Source: Yponomeuta sedellus
Lineage: Eukaryota; Arthropoda; Insecta; Lepidoptera; Yponomeutidae
Direction: 5' to 3'
Assembly (NCBI GenBank): GCA_934045075.1
Contig: OW203740.1
Location: 19,233,878 to 19,297,877, forward strand
DNA: 64,000 nucleotides
Positions 29,454 through 39,536 of the stretch are shown one piece after another. How positions within the stretch are numbered: the stretch's first letter is position 1; every line of letters starts with the position of its first letter. The notes beneath the pieces are model-generated. The model had not been told where the DNA came from and did not search any database. It worked only from the letters and a program-made list of their open reading frames with translations. The position numbers and the translations under genes are program-made.

Positions 29454-29562
29454 TCGGAAAAATGTCACTATCGGTAGTCACGTGACTGTCACCCCTCCCG
29501 CCTGTTGCAGCTTAACTCGAGTGATTGATTCCAAACACTCGGTTCGACTGGCCACGAGCGCT
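29454..29562 (-). mobile_element. 5S-derived SINE (family D), head only
   Basis: Minus: agcgctcgtggccagtcgaa, 'aatcactcgagttaagctgc', then gggtgacagtcacgtg; stops in the first third of the body. Confidence 0.7.
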
Positions 29563-29839
29563 AAAAAAGTATTTATTTATATGGAAATGAAGGTAAAAAA
29601 CACAATTTCACCAGTGGCGTATATTCAAACTGGAGCAGGTGCCTGTGATACGAGTAACACATGAATTTAGTAATGCATTTACAGCTTACCCCGGGGCTGC
29701 CGCTGCAACGTAATTGCGTTAGCCGAGATTTTAAAAACCACCCGGGAAAATGTTACTGGAGGGCTACCGAACGTATTTACCAAAACATGCTGTTTACGAG
29801 AAATAAAATACTCACCGGTGTCATGCACACGATCACACT

Positions 29840-30033
29840 ATTTTTAATGCACTAACCCGTGCTAAGGGCAACTTTAAAAACCTATTTAGAGTCTAAAAAT
29901 TCCACCCATGCCGGGATTCGAACCCGCGACTTCTGGCTATCCGTGCCAGCGCTCTTACCAACTGAGCTATCAGGCCACTCACCGGCATCAGTGACATTTC
30001 GAACCTCTTTCTCTTTACTTTACTTACAATACT
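29840..30033 (-). mobile_element. SINE A, 5'-truncated in the leader
   Basis: From the 3' tail (ttttaatgcactaacccgtg) through the tRNA-like unit (minus: gatagctcagttggtaagag, B-box gggttcgaatcccggc) to the leader at 'gaaagaggttcgaaatgtc'. Confidence 0.75.
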
Positions 30034-30355
30034 AAAGTTTAGTCGGTTTGTGAGTAGTTTAGTCGGTTTGTGAGTCGTTTCAACTCACGTTTAATTCTAA
30101 GCTATCCTATCAGTTTAAAAATTGAAACCCGTTATTGGCCTTGCTTATGAGCTAATATTTTAAGTTTTGAAACTCTGTAACGCTGTTGGTTTTGTGAATA
30201 AAATAAAATAAATAAATCAAAACTCTCTATATTACGTATTGTAAATAAAATAAAATAAAATGCATTTATTTCAGGTTTCAAGAACCATATACAATAAAAA
30301 ACTACAAGAAACAAACAAACAGAGACAACACATATACAATAATAAGTCGTTTTTC

Positions 30356-30711
30356 AGAACTAAATATGCCTGTCGCAGCAGTGCCGGATATATGGGCAAT
30401 CTATCCTGCCCGCAATCATTGCCAGGGCAAATTCAAAAGAGAACACTTTATCAGCGATGTCGCAAACTCCAAGGCACAAGTATTTGTTTCGTATTTTATT
30501 GAGCTTCTAGGCAAATATGTAATGTTAAAATAAAATTTGTCCATTGAACAAAAATTTCTTTCCAGCTTTATATGAATCTGGAAGAACAAAACCAATCCAA
30601 CGCAACACCTCCAGAGAGCCAAGCAGCCAAAGTGCGTAACAACAGAGATAAACTTTCAAGTTGGCTTAAAACGTCGCGTCCCGGCAGCTTCGAAAATGCC
30701 ACCATAAACTA
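30356..30711 (+). CDS. Candidate two-exon small gene or exon pair, unidentified
   Basis: A frame from ATG 30366 reads MPVAAVPDIWAIYPARNHCQ, then GKFKREHFISDVANSKAQVF and VSYFIELLGKY. There it meets a donor-like GTAATG at 30519. A 47-bp segment ends in tttctttccag at 30565; joining there keeps the frame: LYMNLEEQNQSNATPPESQA, then AKVRNNRDKLSSWLKTSRPG, SFENATIN and a TAA at 30709-30711. About 101 residues result, with hydrophilic composition in the second exon. A possible upstream acceptor, cgtttttcag, precedes 30356, so an earlier exon could exist. I do not recognise the family. The intron is unusually short, and the locus lies between LINE tails, so a captured exon, a decayed transposon ORF or chance are all possible. 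The unspliced frame stops at 30531-30533. Confidence 0.3.
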
Positions 30712-30854
30712 AGCGTGCATACAGAACTTATCCAAACAAAAGCCGTAGAAGAAGAACTCCCCGTTGTTACCAGACCACGTTGTATGAGTAACCTTTTAAT
30801 ATCATTTCAAGTATTAAAGCCGCCTACCTATGTTGCGCCAACTACCCGTATTTT

Positions 30855-31012
30855 AGTTTCCGTTTCTTCTTTTCCGTCAATGGTTGTCTGGAAGAAATTA
30901 CTTTTAGCAATAAGGCCGCCACTTGTACTGTACAGTTATTTTATAAGTCTCTCATGTAATCCTTGGTGCACATGCAATAAAGAATATTCTATCTATTCTA
31001 TCTAACGGTAGA
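30855..31012 (+). mobile_element. Non-LTR 3' tail (family L)
   Basis: 'ggttgtctggaagaaattac', 'agcaataaggccgccacttg', 'tttataagtctctcatgtaa', 'gcaataaagaatattctatc' with a TCTA end. Confidence 0.7.
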
Positions 31013-31194
31013 TAAATAGATAGATGATGGATAAAACATTTTCATCTGCATATGTAACAACTAGCTGCGCTGCCTCGCGGTGTTACCCGCGGTTAATCGA
31101 TTTTCCTATGGGAATATGACATTTTTTCGTAGTAAAACGTAGCCCATGTGGTAATCCAAGGTGTCAGCTAACTCCATACATAATTTCATTATTC

Positions 31195-31480
31195 ATTTCA
31201 ATTCAATTTATTTCAACGTAAAGAATTTAAATTCTGTTTGCTGAATGTCAAAGCACAATGTAACATGAAAGTGAAAGCCGCCGCCTTCGGGCCGTAATGT
31301 AGTGGAGAAAAAGGCAGCGTGAAAAAAAAACTCCACTCTGACCATCTTTTCTCAAGTCCTCTTAAATTTAATACATTAGATACCACCTATACGCATAAGA
31401 TTCCATGATTGCCATTAATAACTTTAAATGCTAAGGCATTATTCAATTTTTTTACATAGGCCGTGAAAAAATGACAAGTA
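31195..31480 (+). mobile_element. Repeat E, with downstream extension
   Basis: 'atttatttcaacgtaaagaa', 'gtaacatgaaagtgaaagcc', 'gtagtggagaaaaaggcagc' and 'ttccatgattgccattaata'. The adjoining 31030-31190 contains 'gctgcgctgcctcgcggtgt', a widespread invertebrate repeat motif that I cannot classify. Confidence 0.65.
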
Positions 31481-31599
31481 CTGCGGCCAGACACACGAAC
31501 AGCATTAAAATCGCTGAAGCCGTTTAGACGTGAAGAACTAACAAACATAACACTCAAAAGCTTTCGCCTTTATAATATTCGTGTGATTTAACTGGCTCA

Positions 31600-31800
31600 A
31601 ATAAATATTGGCCTTTTTGCATCTACTTAATGAGATGATTTATACAGGGTCCAGTGGTATCTTCACTCACACACTAGATGGGTGAAGGGACCACTCCGAC
31701 GCTGTAGTGCCTGGGACATGGTTTTATAGATAGTTTTTAGGCTTGCCCAGCACCTATACCACCCTGACAGCTTAGTCGGCCTAGCCCACAGGAAAGACTA
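31600..31800 (-). mobile_element. Retroposon H, near-complete
   Basis: Reverse of the H body: 'aaatattggcctttttgcat', 'ggtccagtggtatcttcact', 'cactccgacgctgtagtgcc', 'gcttgcccagcacctatacc', 'cttagtcggcctagcccaca'. Confidence 0.75.
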
Positions 31801-31814
31801 GTCAATACGTGCGG

Positions 31815-31975
31815 AGCCAACCAAGCCGCGGGTTTCCTCACGATGTTTTCCATCACCGTTGGCGTGTGGTATTGCGACTACAAATTCGCAAATGTACGTA
31901 GCTTTGAAATTAAACAAAGTGATTGGTACATGCCCGCACTCGGGATCGAACCTGGGGCTTTCGACTGGCTCAAAT
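31815..31975 (-). mobile_element. SINE C, head and leader
   Basis: Minus: B-box 'aggttcgatcccgagtgcgg', 'gcatgtaccaatcactttgt', 'aatttgtagtcgcaatacca', 'gatggaaaacatcgtgagga'. The distal body is missing. Confidence 0.7.
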
Positions 31976-32077
31976 AAAACAAACAAAAATTTAAACAGCG
32001 GTGAGAAAAACCAAAACAGCAACGAAAGTAAGCAAAGGCAAATCAACGCTACGAAGCACTAAGTGACTAATTGTGTT

Positions 32078-32377
32078 TATATTCTTTTTAATGCACTAAC
32101 CCGCGCTAAGGACTATTTTAAAAACCTATTTAGAGGCAAGAAATTCCACCCATTCCGGGATTCCAACCCGCGACCTCTGGCTATCCGTGCCAGCGCTCTT
32201 CCAACTGAGCTAATGGGCGACTTATCGGCATCAGTGAAATTTCAAACTTCTTTACAATACTCTCTGTATTACGTACAGGCAGCGACATCTCGCTGAAGTA
32301 ATTTGCATCACTAGCATCCCCGAGTACCTACTTTGCAGTTAGGTGGAATTTTTAGCCTCTAAATAGGTTTTTAAAAC
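32078..32377 (-). mobile_element. SINE A: inverted full body plus plus-strand tail (foldback)
   Basis: 32090-32341 is a minus copy from the 3' tail (taatgcactaacccgcgcta) through the tRNA unit and leader (ccccgagtacctactttgca). It then joins directly to a plus-strand tail at 32342 (gtggaatttttagcctctaa, 'ataggtttttaaaac'). Same architecture as 37707 and 9153. Confidence 0.8.
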
Positions 32378-32604
32378 TTTGTGGGTGTGGTGAATGCAAA
32401 GGGTCTCGACTCAGCACAATGAAGATGCAGGCCACATTAGTACTGGTCTTTCGTCAGTACCCAGATAGGCAGTGACAGTCCAATAGTGCATAATTTTAAG
32501 TAAAATTAATTGCGAAAACATCCTTTTTTCAAGATTTATAAGCATTTTTCACTATTCGCAAAGTAATTGGAATGCCATCAAATTTACTATGTTATCCTGT
32601 ATCC

Positions 32605-32762
32605 TCATCATCAACCCATTATGTCCCCACCGAGGGGCCCAGGTCTCTTCCCTGAGAAAGATATAGGACATACTCCACCACGGGGGCCAAGTGCTGGTCT
32701 TACGGTCAGAAGTTTTCGAGCCGCCTTAAAGCCTCTGATTTGGCTTTATGACTGCCATCTAT
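32605..32762 (-). mobile_element. D-type SINE, variant subfamily, 3' part
   Basis: 'caacccattatgtccccacc', 'tcttccctgagaaagatata', 'actccaccacgggggccaag', 'agttttcgagccgccttaaa'. Confidence 0.65.
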
Positions 32763-32846
32763 CCAGTATCCTAGTAATGTCATCAATCCAATGGCTTGGC
32801 TTGAGAGAAAGAGAGATAAGCGTCTTCTTTTTCTTCCTTTTTATGC

Positions 32847-32925
32847 TATTCTAGTCCTCTGCTGGACATAGCCCTCCTCTAATGAGCGCCATAGCACAAG
32901 GTTATGCCAGTTATTAAAACAGTTG
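32847..32925 (-). pseudogene. RTE-like C-terminus fragment
   Basis: Minus reading ...WRSLEEGYVQQRTRIA matches the final WRxLGEAYVQQW block of RTE ORFs; nothing upstream is preserved. Confidence 0.6.
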
Positions 32926-32999
32926 GCATGTGATCTCCTAAGATAATAGACAGGCAAACAGATATAAAGACAGATGGACAGGACAGGACAATCCGGACA

Positions 33000-33260
33000 T
33001 GGCCTTTGTGCTGGTGTATAGTCTATACATTCCTTAGGGAAGAGACCCGTACCCCTCGTTGGAGACATAATAAGTTGAAGGTGATGATGATGAGACGGAC
33101 AGACGGAAGAACGCACGAGCCAACGGAAGGACGATGAACGGACGAATGGATGAATGGATGAAAGGACAGACAGACAGAAGGACGAAAAGACAGATGATCA
33201 GACACGGATGAACGGACATACAACAGATGGATGGATTAACGAATAGAGGAATTGATGACG
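33000..33260 (+). repeat. D-variant SINE tail followed by a GGACGRA minisatellite
   Basis: 33000-33098: 'cttagggaagagacccgtac' and 'ggagacataataagttgaag' with a TGATGATGA end. 33099-33260: irregular 'gacggacagacggaag' and 'atgaacggacgaatgg' units of about 8-12 bp. Minus-strand open frames are artefacts of the repeat. Confidence 0.65.
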
Positions 33261-34147
33261 GATAGGTGATCTATCCTCGATTCCTTAAGCTGCTGCTGCA
33301 ATTGCAGTAGCCAATGGGCAGGAAAAATATAAACTGGTCAAATTGCTGACACCAAAAGGAGACGAAAACGATTCCTTAAGCAGTCTTTCTGCAGTGTTTA
33401 ATTTCATGTGTGTCCGCGGCCATTATATTCACCGATCCTATTGTGATTGTTGCAACGTTAACTTGGGTAATAAAAGTAAATGCTTCTTTGCAGAATGTGT
33501 GAGACTCTTGTGCTGTGCAATCATATTTTTCCTGAATAGTGCGGCTTCGGTCGAAGACGCTTTCAACTTTAAGTTTTCGTCAGCAAATATTGTTTTAGAC
33601 ATATTAGAGGTGCTCTTACTTTAATATAACACAGCTAATTAATTATATTAACTGTGCATTATAATTTTCACAGACTTCTTACCTTTCTGTGAGAGTAATA
33701 CGTTCTTTTTACAAGAGAAGTTCTTTAAATATTTATGAATAAAAGATATTAACGTCTCGATATTTTGCTAAAATACAAATATAATATCTATAAATTATAA
33801 TATATTAAAATAGTTTGTACAATTTAGCAGTCATTTCTGTATCGTTTATTGAAAGAGTTCTTGTATAGCGCCGTGATATCATTAGAAACTGACAGCTCGT
33901 AGGAACTCAGTTGGTGACGTACTTCCGGTTTTGTAGACTCGTTATTAATTATGCTTTAAAAATTAACTAAATCAGCCTTAGTCGATAGTATCAGCACAGG
34001 CTCTCAAAACTACCTATTTTCTCCTATCCTACTTATTTTTTAGGTCAATGCACAATTTAACAGCAATTATGGAAAAGAAAATACGGTTACACTTTTGGTC
34101 AATGTCATTTAAAAAAACGCTTAACTCAGTGGACAGTTGATGATGAT
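33261..34147. other. Unassigned; one unexplained open frame
   Basis: The plus frame 33343-33624 encodes a 93-residue cysteine-containing peptide (CVRGHYIHRSYCDCCNVNLG in the middle, then a hydrophobic stretch CCAIIFFLNSA). No family is recognised; no promoter or splice context convinces me. Confidence 0.3.
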
Positions 34148-34342
34148 GCTGATATCAACCCTTTGTATGTCCCCACTGCTGGGGCACGGGTCTTTTCCTG
34201 CATCGCAGGAAGGTTACACAATACTCCACCACGGGGGCCAAGTCCGGGTTGGTGGAGGATTATAAGACAGCGGCGGGCCTTACTGTCAGAAGTGATCAAG
34301 CCACCCGTAAGGCCTTTGAAATGGCTTAACGACTGCCATACA
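34148..34342 (-). mobile_element. 5S-derived SINE (family D), 3' half
   Basis: 'atcaaccctttgtatgtccc', 'cgggttggtggaggattata', 'gtgatcaagccacccgtaag', stopping at 'cttaacgactgccat'. Confidence 0.75.
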
Positions 34343-34373
34343 CAAGTATCCTATCAATTGCTGACAGGATAGT

Positions 34374-34513
34374 TGATAGCATTAAATTGTGAAAATTACG
34401 TGAAAATTACGCCAAAAACCCAGAAGCACCATGCGGTTAGTTAATGAACCGCATGATGCTTGTGGGATTTTTGGCGTAATTTAACAAAGTAATTTTCACA
34501 TTTTAATGCTATT
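34374..34513. repeat. 140-bp imperfect palindrome
   Basis: 'atagcattaaattgtgaaaa' pairs with 'ttttcacattttaatgctat'. Inner arms 'aaaattacgccaaaaaccca' and 'gggatttttggcgtaattt' and 'accatgcggtt/aaccgcatgat' flank a central agttaatg. The outer 'ttaatgctat' continues into the 45-bp block shared with 8826. Confidence 0.75.
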
Positions 34514-34892
34514 ATGGATTTCCGCAAAGTAACGCCTGATTCCGTACAGGATAGTTGATATAGTCCCTTTTCATTTTTTTTTATAACGGTCCTTCGGTTT
34601 TTACCACTATATTTAATTCAGCGACAAAATACTGTGTCGGTATCGGACGGACCCCTCGTTTCGACTTCATAACAAGTACAATAGTCGTTTCCGAGACCGC
34701 CACTTCCGATGTTTTTTTCTTCTTTCTTTTCCACTTTATACAGTGGTGTATAGTTTTGTTGGCATCGTCGAGGACAAAATGCTAGACAATTCCGTGGGGA
34801 CGCAATGTACAATATGTATTAAAAGCAGTAGAATATTTCTGTGGTTTTTACATGTTTTGAAGTACGGAACGCTTTGAACTATTTTAGGTTCG

Positions 34893-35258
34893 ATTTCAAC
34901 CCCTGTATGTCCCCACTGCTGGGGCACGGGTCTCTTCCTGCGTTGCAGGAAGGTTAGGCCATACTCCACCACGGGGGCCAAGTCCGGGTTGGTGGAGGTT
35001 TGTAAGACAGTAGCGGGCCTTACTGTCAGAAGTTATCAAGCCGCCAATAAGGCCTCTGACATGGCTTAACGACTGCCATTACATGACAGCCGGGTGCCCC
35101 CACGGCTTAACGTGCCTGCGAAGCACGTAAGCGCTCGGAAAAATGGCACTAGCGGTAATAATGGGACGGTCACCCATCCCGCACCTGACCGCACCTGTTT
35201 TTGATTAACTCGAGTGATTGATTCCAATCACTCGGTTCGACTTGGCCACGAGCGCTTC
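34893..35258 (-). mobile_element. 5S-derived SINE (family D), full length
   Basis: Minus: gaagcgctcgtggccaagtc, 'aatcactcgagttaatcaaa', 'caggtgcggtcaggtgcggg', 'atgggtgaccgtccc', full body and tail to 'caggggttgaaatcg'. Confidence 0.85.
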
Positions 35259-35339
35259 TATTTTGGGTTGTATCAGTTTATTTCTGTAGGTCTCTCTAAA
35301 TATTAGTCACGATGACAGGTACTTAAGTACCTTTTTTCT

Positions 35340-35450
35340 GTAGCTTATAATACGTCCCACTGCAGAGTACCGGCCTTGTTTGAAAAAGAGAGTGTGGGCT
35401 TAATTACCACGGTTGCCCACCGCGGATTGACAATTTTAAGCGCTAAGATT
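35340..35450 (-). mobile_element. SINE C, 3' end
   Basis: 'ggcttaattaccacggttgc', 'ccaccgcggattgacaattt', with the terminal 'gtcccactgcagag'. Confidence 0.6.
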
Positions 35451-35687
35451 AAATTTAAATACGACGGTACAGAATAACTAAATTTAAAATAAATTATTCC
35501 GTAAGTATAAAATAAAAATAAGTCAAGAAATACGAAGGCCCATCCTTACAACATGCAGATCTCAGGCATGTGATTTTTAAACTACTTAATAGCTGTAAGA
35601 TAGTGCATTACGAGTATTAGAATCGAAACTGAAATTGAGGCTTTTGAGTGCCTTTAAACATTAGTAACTTTAAACATTAGTAACTTC

Positions 35688-35885
35688 TGACGACCTCTCT
35701 AGCGGTAGCGCATCTACCTACCATGCAAGAGGTCCCGGGTTTGAATCCCGGCTGGGAACAAAAAAAAACCGCCAGGTCTTGGATGTATACATGTTTGTGA
35801 TGTCGTTGTTTCTGGTTCCCACGACACAGGGTATCCTAGTGTGGGGCCAGAAGCAATGTATGTGCCTGTATGTAAATGTTATGTT
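35688..35885 (+). mobile_element. SINE B in triplication copy 1
   Basis: Head cgacctctctagcggtagcg, B-box gggtttgaatcccggctg, 'caggtcttggatgtatacat', 'gacacagggtatcctagtgt', 'atgtatgtgcctgtatgtaa'. Confidence 0.85.
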
Positions 35886-36341
35886 ATCTATAGAACTAGG
35901 CACTGCCATCTTTGAAAATTGTATTTATAATTTAGAGGTCCTATTTTTATAAAATATGGAATATGGAAAACTATGAAGGAGGCTTATGTCCTGGAGTGGA
36001 CTTCAAACGGCTGATGATGATGATCATCAGGGTTTTAATTGTTAAGTACTGTCCGCCAACTAATCTCCATAAAATGGTAAAGAAAATATGTCCGGAAAAC
36101 ATTCATGTGTTTTTCTTGAGCCTTATTAATTCGGCCCAGTTTTATTCCTTTTTCAATTGTTCCTTTTTACAGTCACTCATGCATTAAGCACGCCTTTGTA
36201 CATTTACTCATATAATTAGTGCAATAAAAAATTTAAATAAAAAAATAAATAAATAAGATAGTGCATTACAAGTATTACAATCGTAACTGAATTTGAGGCT
36301 TGTGTCTTTAAACATTAGTAACTTTAAACATTAGTAACTTC

Positions 36342-36882
36342 TGACGACCTCTGTGGCGTAGCGGTAGCGCATCTACCTACCATGTACTGTACCACATTCT
36401 AGCAAATAAATGAATTGAATTGAATTGAATTGCAAGAGGTCCCGGGTTCGATTCCCGGCTGGGAACAAAAAAGAACCCCCAGGTTTTTGATGTCTACATG
36501 TTTGTGATGTCGTTGTTTCTGGTTTCCACAACAAAGTGTGTAAGGTTGTATAACTTTTATGATAATAAACAACACTGGAACGATTCCAGGTGTGGTTTTA
36601 TTTGTAGAATATTTTAATAAAACAGACAACTGGATAAAAACGGATAAACGGAGTAATAGGTAAAAAAGTCAGATCTGGTCAAAGGGTAAAGTAGGAATGA
36701 TGAAAAATGAGGGAAATCGAAGAATGTGTGACGTAATTTAAATATTTAAAAATATAGATAGAAAAAAAATAAAAATGGTGTGAAGAGGTTAAGGTTGAGG
36801 CACTGCTACAAGGGTATCCTAGTGTGGGGCCAGAAGCAATGTATGTGCCTGTATGTAAATGTTATGTTATGTTATCTATAGA
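36342..36882 (+). mobile_element. SINE B in triplication copy 2, broken twice
   Basis: The head 36342-36384 is split from its B-box by a 47-bp tail-like insertion (36385-36431, ending in a repeated gaatt). The body is split at 36538/36811 by an LTR. The 3' part resumes 'gggtatcctagtgtggggcc' at 36812. Confidence 0.8.
36539..36810 (-). mobile_element. Solo LTR, family G
   Basis: Minus strand carries 'cacaccatttttattttttt', 'cgatttccctcatttttcat', 'gaccagatctgacttttt', 'cgtttttatccagttgtctg', 'gttgtttattatcataaaag' and 'ttatacaaccttaca'. The start (plus side 'ggttaaggttgaggcactgc') is diverged from the other G copies. It lies inside SINE B. Confidence 0.75.
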
Positions 36883-37706
36883 ATAGGCACTGACATCTTC
36901 GAAAATTGTATTTATAATTTCAGAGTTCCTAGTTTCATTTTTGGAAAATATGGAATATGGAAAACTAAGAAGGAGGCCTATGTCTTGCAGTGGACGTCAA
37001 ACGGCTAATGATGATCTTCAGGGTTTTAATTGTTAAGTACTGTCCGCCACCTAATTTCTATAAAATGGTAAAGAAAATATGACCGGAGAACATTCATGTG
37101 TTTTTTCTTGAGCCTTATCAATTCGGCCAAGTTTTATTCCTTTTTTAATTGTTTCTTTTTACAGTCACTCATGCATTAAGCACGCCTTTGTACATTTACA
37201 CACATAATTAGTGAAATAAAAAAATTAAAATGAAGAAATAACATAGTGCATTACGAGTATTATAATCGAAACTGAAATTGAGGCTTGTGAGTGTCTTTAA
37301 ACATTAGTACCTTAGATATAACTTCCTAAACCCTGGCGTCCTAAAAATAAGACATCACGATAAATTTTCTTAATTCACACCCAATGATTTAGTAGGAAGT
37401 CCGGAAAACTTACTGTTCCAGGTCCAATGTTTTCCTCATATTTTTTTGGACAATTAGAAGAAGTACTTCATAATCTACGTAGTTTTAGAAGACTTGAAGT
37501 AAGTGTTACCTCCAGGCTATAGAATTAAGCATTGCCATCTTTGACAATTGTATTTCTAATTTAGAGATGCTATTTTCATTTTTGGAAAATATGGAATGTG
37601 GGAAACTATGAAGGAGGCCTATGTCTTGCTGTGGACGTCAAACGGCTGATGACGATGATCATCAGGGTTTTAATTGTTAAGTACTGTCCGCCAACTAATC
37701 TCTATA

Positions 37707-37966
37707 AAATGTTAAAAGACTATTTAGAGGCTAAAAATTCCACGCATGCCGGATTCGAACCCGCGACCTCTGGCTATCCTTGCCAGCGCTCTTTCCAACT
37801 GAGCTAATGGGCGACTCACCGGCATCAGTGAAATTTCGGACCTCTTTACAACATTCTCTGTATTACGTACAGGCAGCGACATCTGGCTGAAGTAATTTGC
37901 ATCTCTTCCTAAATAGGTTTTTAAAATTGTCCTTAGCACGGGTTAGTGCATTAAAAATATAATACT
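37707..37966 (-). mobile_element. SINE A foldback in triplication copy 3, with empty sites nearby
   Basis: The minus body (37714-37903: 'gactatttagaggctaaaaa', tRNA unit, 'agtaatttgcatc') joins a plus tail (37907-37960: 'cctaaataggtttttaaaat', 'tgtccttagcacgggttagt'). Flanks ctctataaaatg (left) and ctctgtaatagt (right) are a duplicated 'ctctataaaatggt'. Copies 1 and 2 show the uninterrupted 'ataaaatggtaaagaaaata'. Confidence 0.85.
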
Positions 37967-38211
37967 CTGTAATAGTAAAGAAAATATGTCCGGAAAACAT
38001 TAAAGTGTTTTTTCATGTGTCTTATCAATTCGGCCCAGTTTTATTCCTTTTTCAAATGTTCTTTTTTTACAGTCACTCATGCTTACGGCAATTAATTTTA
38101 TCGGCCAGCTAACCTGTCCAACATCTTTGTTCGAAAACCGATTGTCTTGTGTCACAGAATGCGAAAGAACAGATGAAACATTTTCCGTAATATTTATTTG
38201 AACGTATGCTC

Positions 38212-38562
38212 AGAAGCGTGGCCTAGGCGAACCGAGTGATTGGAATCAATCACTTGGTTAAGCAACAACAGGCGCGGTCAGGTACAGGATGGGTGAGCGT
38301 CCCGTGACTACAGCTAGTGGCATTTTTCGTGTTTCGCAAGGCATGCTAAACCGTTGGTGCCGGCTGTCATATAATGGCAGTCGTTAAGCCATGTCAGAGG
38401 CCTTATGGGCGGCTTGATAACTTCTGACAGTAAGGCCCGCCACTGTCTTACAAACCTCCACCAACCCGGACTTGGCCCCCGTGGTGGAATATGGCCTAAC
38501 CTTCCTGTGATGCATGAAGAGACCCGTACCTAAGCAGTGAGGATATACAAAGGGTTGAAACA
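38212..38562 (+). mobile_element. 5S-derived SINE (family D), full length
   Basis: 'gaagcgtggcctaggcgaac', 'aatcacttggttaagcaaca', 'acaggcgcggtcaggtacag', 'gatgggtgagcgtcccgtga', body, and tail 'acaaagggttgaaac'. Confidence 0.85.
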
Positions 38563-38849
38563 AGATATAAATAATCAATGTGTCTTCCTCTTCTTCTAAT
38601 TTTTAAAAAATCATTGCACAGAAAAGGTTCTAGACTCAGCATAATATGCTCAGTCTAGAACTTTTTCATAATAATAACATAATATTATTTTGTCACAGAT
38701 TTCCAGTAGACAACCTATGTTTAGTTAATCATGTAGCCACCACAACAATTAAAATATAATACAAACAGCATATAACCTTGGTTTAAGTAAGTTTAAATAA
38801 ATTTCCAACTTTGAATTCCTGATAGCAATATTTCTTAATTGCACCGACT

Positions 38850-38945
38850 ACCCGTCTCTAATTTCTTCCTTGTCTCTGTCTATGGTAAACGGGAAAAAAA
38901 ACGCTTTTAGTAATAAGGCCGCCAAATATTTTTATATAATTTCTG
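38850..38945 (+). mobile_element. Non-LTR 3' tail (family L)
   Basis: 'gtctatggtaaacgggaaaa' and 'acgcttttagtaataaggcc'; incomplete. Confidence 0.5.
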
Positions 38946-39059
38946 TTAGGCCTGATTTACATTTGCTTCATTTTCTTGCTTATTAAGCATGCCTAACATA
39001 GAGTTAGAATAGAATAAAGGCGCCAAAAGCGTTCTTTTTTGTGTTAACGTACGAATAAT

Positions 39060-39140
39060 ATTGAGATAGAGACTTAAGCTTTCTCTCAGAGAAAGAGTAC
39101 GGGCTTTATTACCACGAGCGCCCATCGCGGAAACCCCAAA
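39060..39140 (-). mobile_element. SINE C, 3' end fragment
   Basis: 'aagctttctctcagagaaag', 'agtacgggctttattaccac', 'gagcgcccatcgcgga'. Confidence 0.6.
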
Positions 39141-39164
39141 AAACCACGTACCGACTATATTCAT

Positions 39165-39312
39165 GACGCAATCCACTCCATCCAAGGGTTGTCTAAAAGA
39201 GATCGCTCTTAGCAATAAGACCGCCAATTGTATAACATTACTTACATTTAAGAATCATGGTTGTAATATTTTTCTGTTTGTGCAATAAGTGTTCTCTATC
39301 TCTATCTATCTA
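39165..39312 (+). mobile_element. Non-LTR 3' tail (family L)
   Basis: 'ccactccatccaagggttgt', 'gagatcgctcttagcaataa', 'gaccgccaattgtataacat' and 'gtgcaataagtgttctctat' with TCTA repeats. Confidence 0.7.
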
Positions 39313-39536
39313 TAAGCATGCTTAAAAAGCATGAAAATGAATGAACGAAATACACAAAAAACGAAAAAAGAGACTTTTTTTCGATTTTTATACTTTATTG
39401 CACACAAAACATTAAAAAGGACATCACATAAGAAATAGCATGTACAAAGGCGAGCTTATCTCTGTAAGATTGTAATTAATGCGTACAATAAAGAATATTC
39501 TATAGTATTTTCTAAGGTTAACACGAGCACTAGACA

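Larger units (their letters stand above)
35590..38080 (+). repeat. Degenerate tandem triplication with different insertions
   Basis: Three copies begin 'gatagtgcattacgagtatt' (about 35593), 'gatagtgcattacaagtatt' (36258) and 'catagtgcattacgagtatt' (37233), each with 'gaaactgaaattgaggcttt'-like sequence, then 'aaaatatggaatatggaaaa', an RTE-like 'gaaggaggcctatgtcttgc' tail, and 'gtactgtccgccaactaatc'. Copy 1 holds SINE B; copy 2 holds SINE B broken by a short tail and an LTR; copy 3 lacks B but has a SINE A foldback. Confidence 0.8.

Noticed and set aside
33343..33624. 93-residue cysteine-containing frame as a host gene
   Set aside because: No homologous family recognised, no convincing splice sites and no neighbour support; left as an unexplained open frame.
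37510..37966. Twin priming as the single explanation for all SINE A foldbacks
   Set aside because: It fits 37707, where inverted and direct parts are nearly adjacent in element coordinates, but not 11655, 32078 or 41738, where both parts contain the same tail or B-box.
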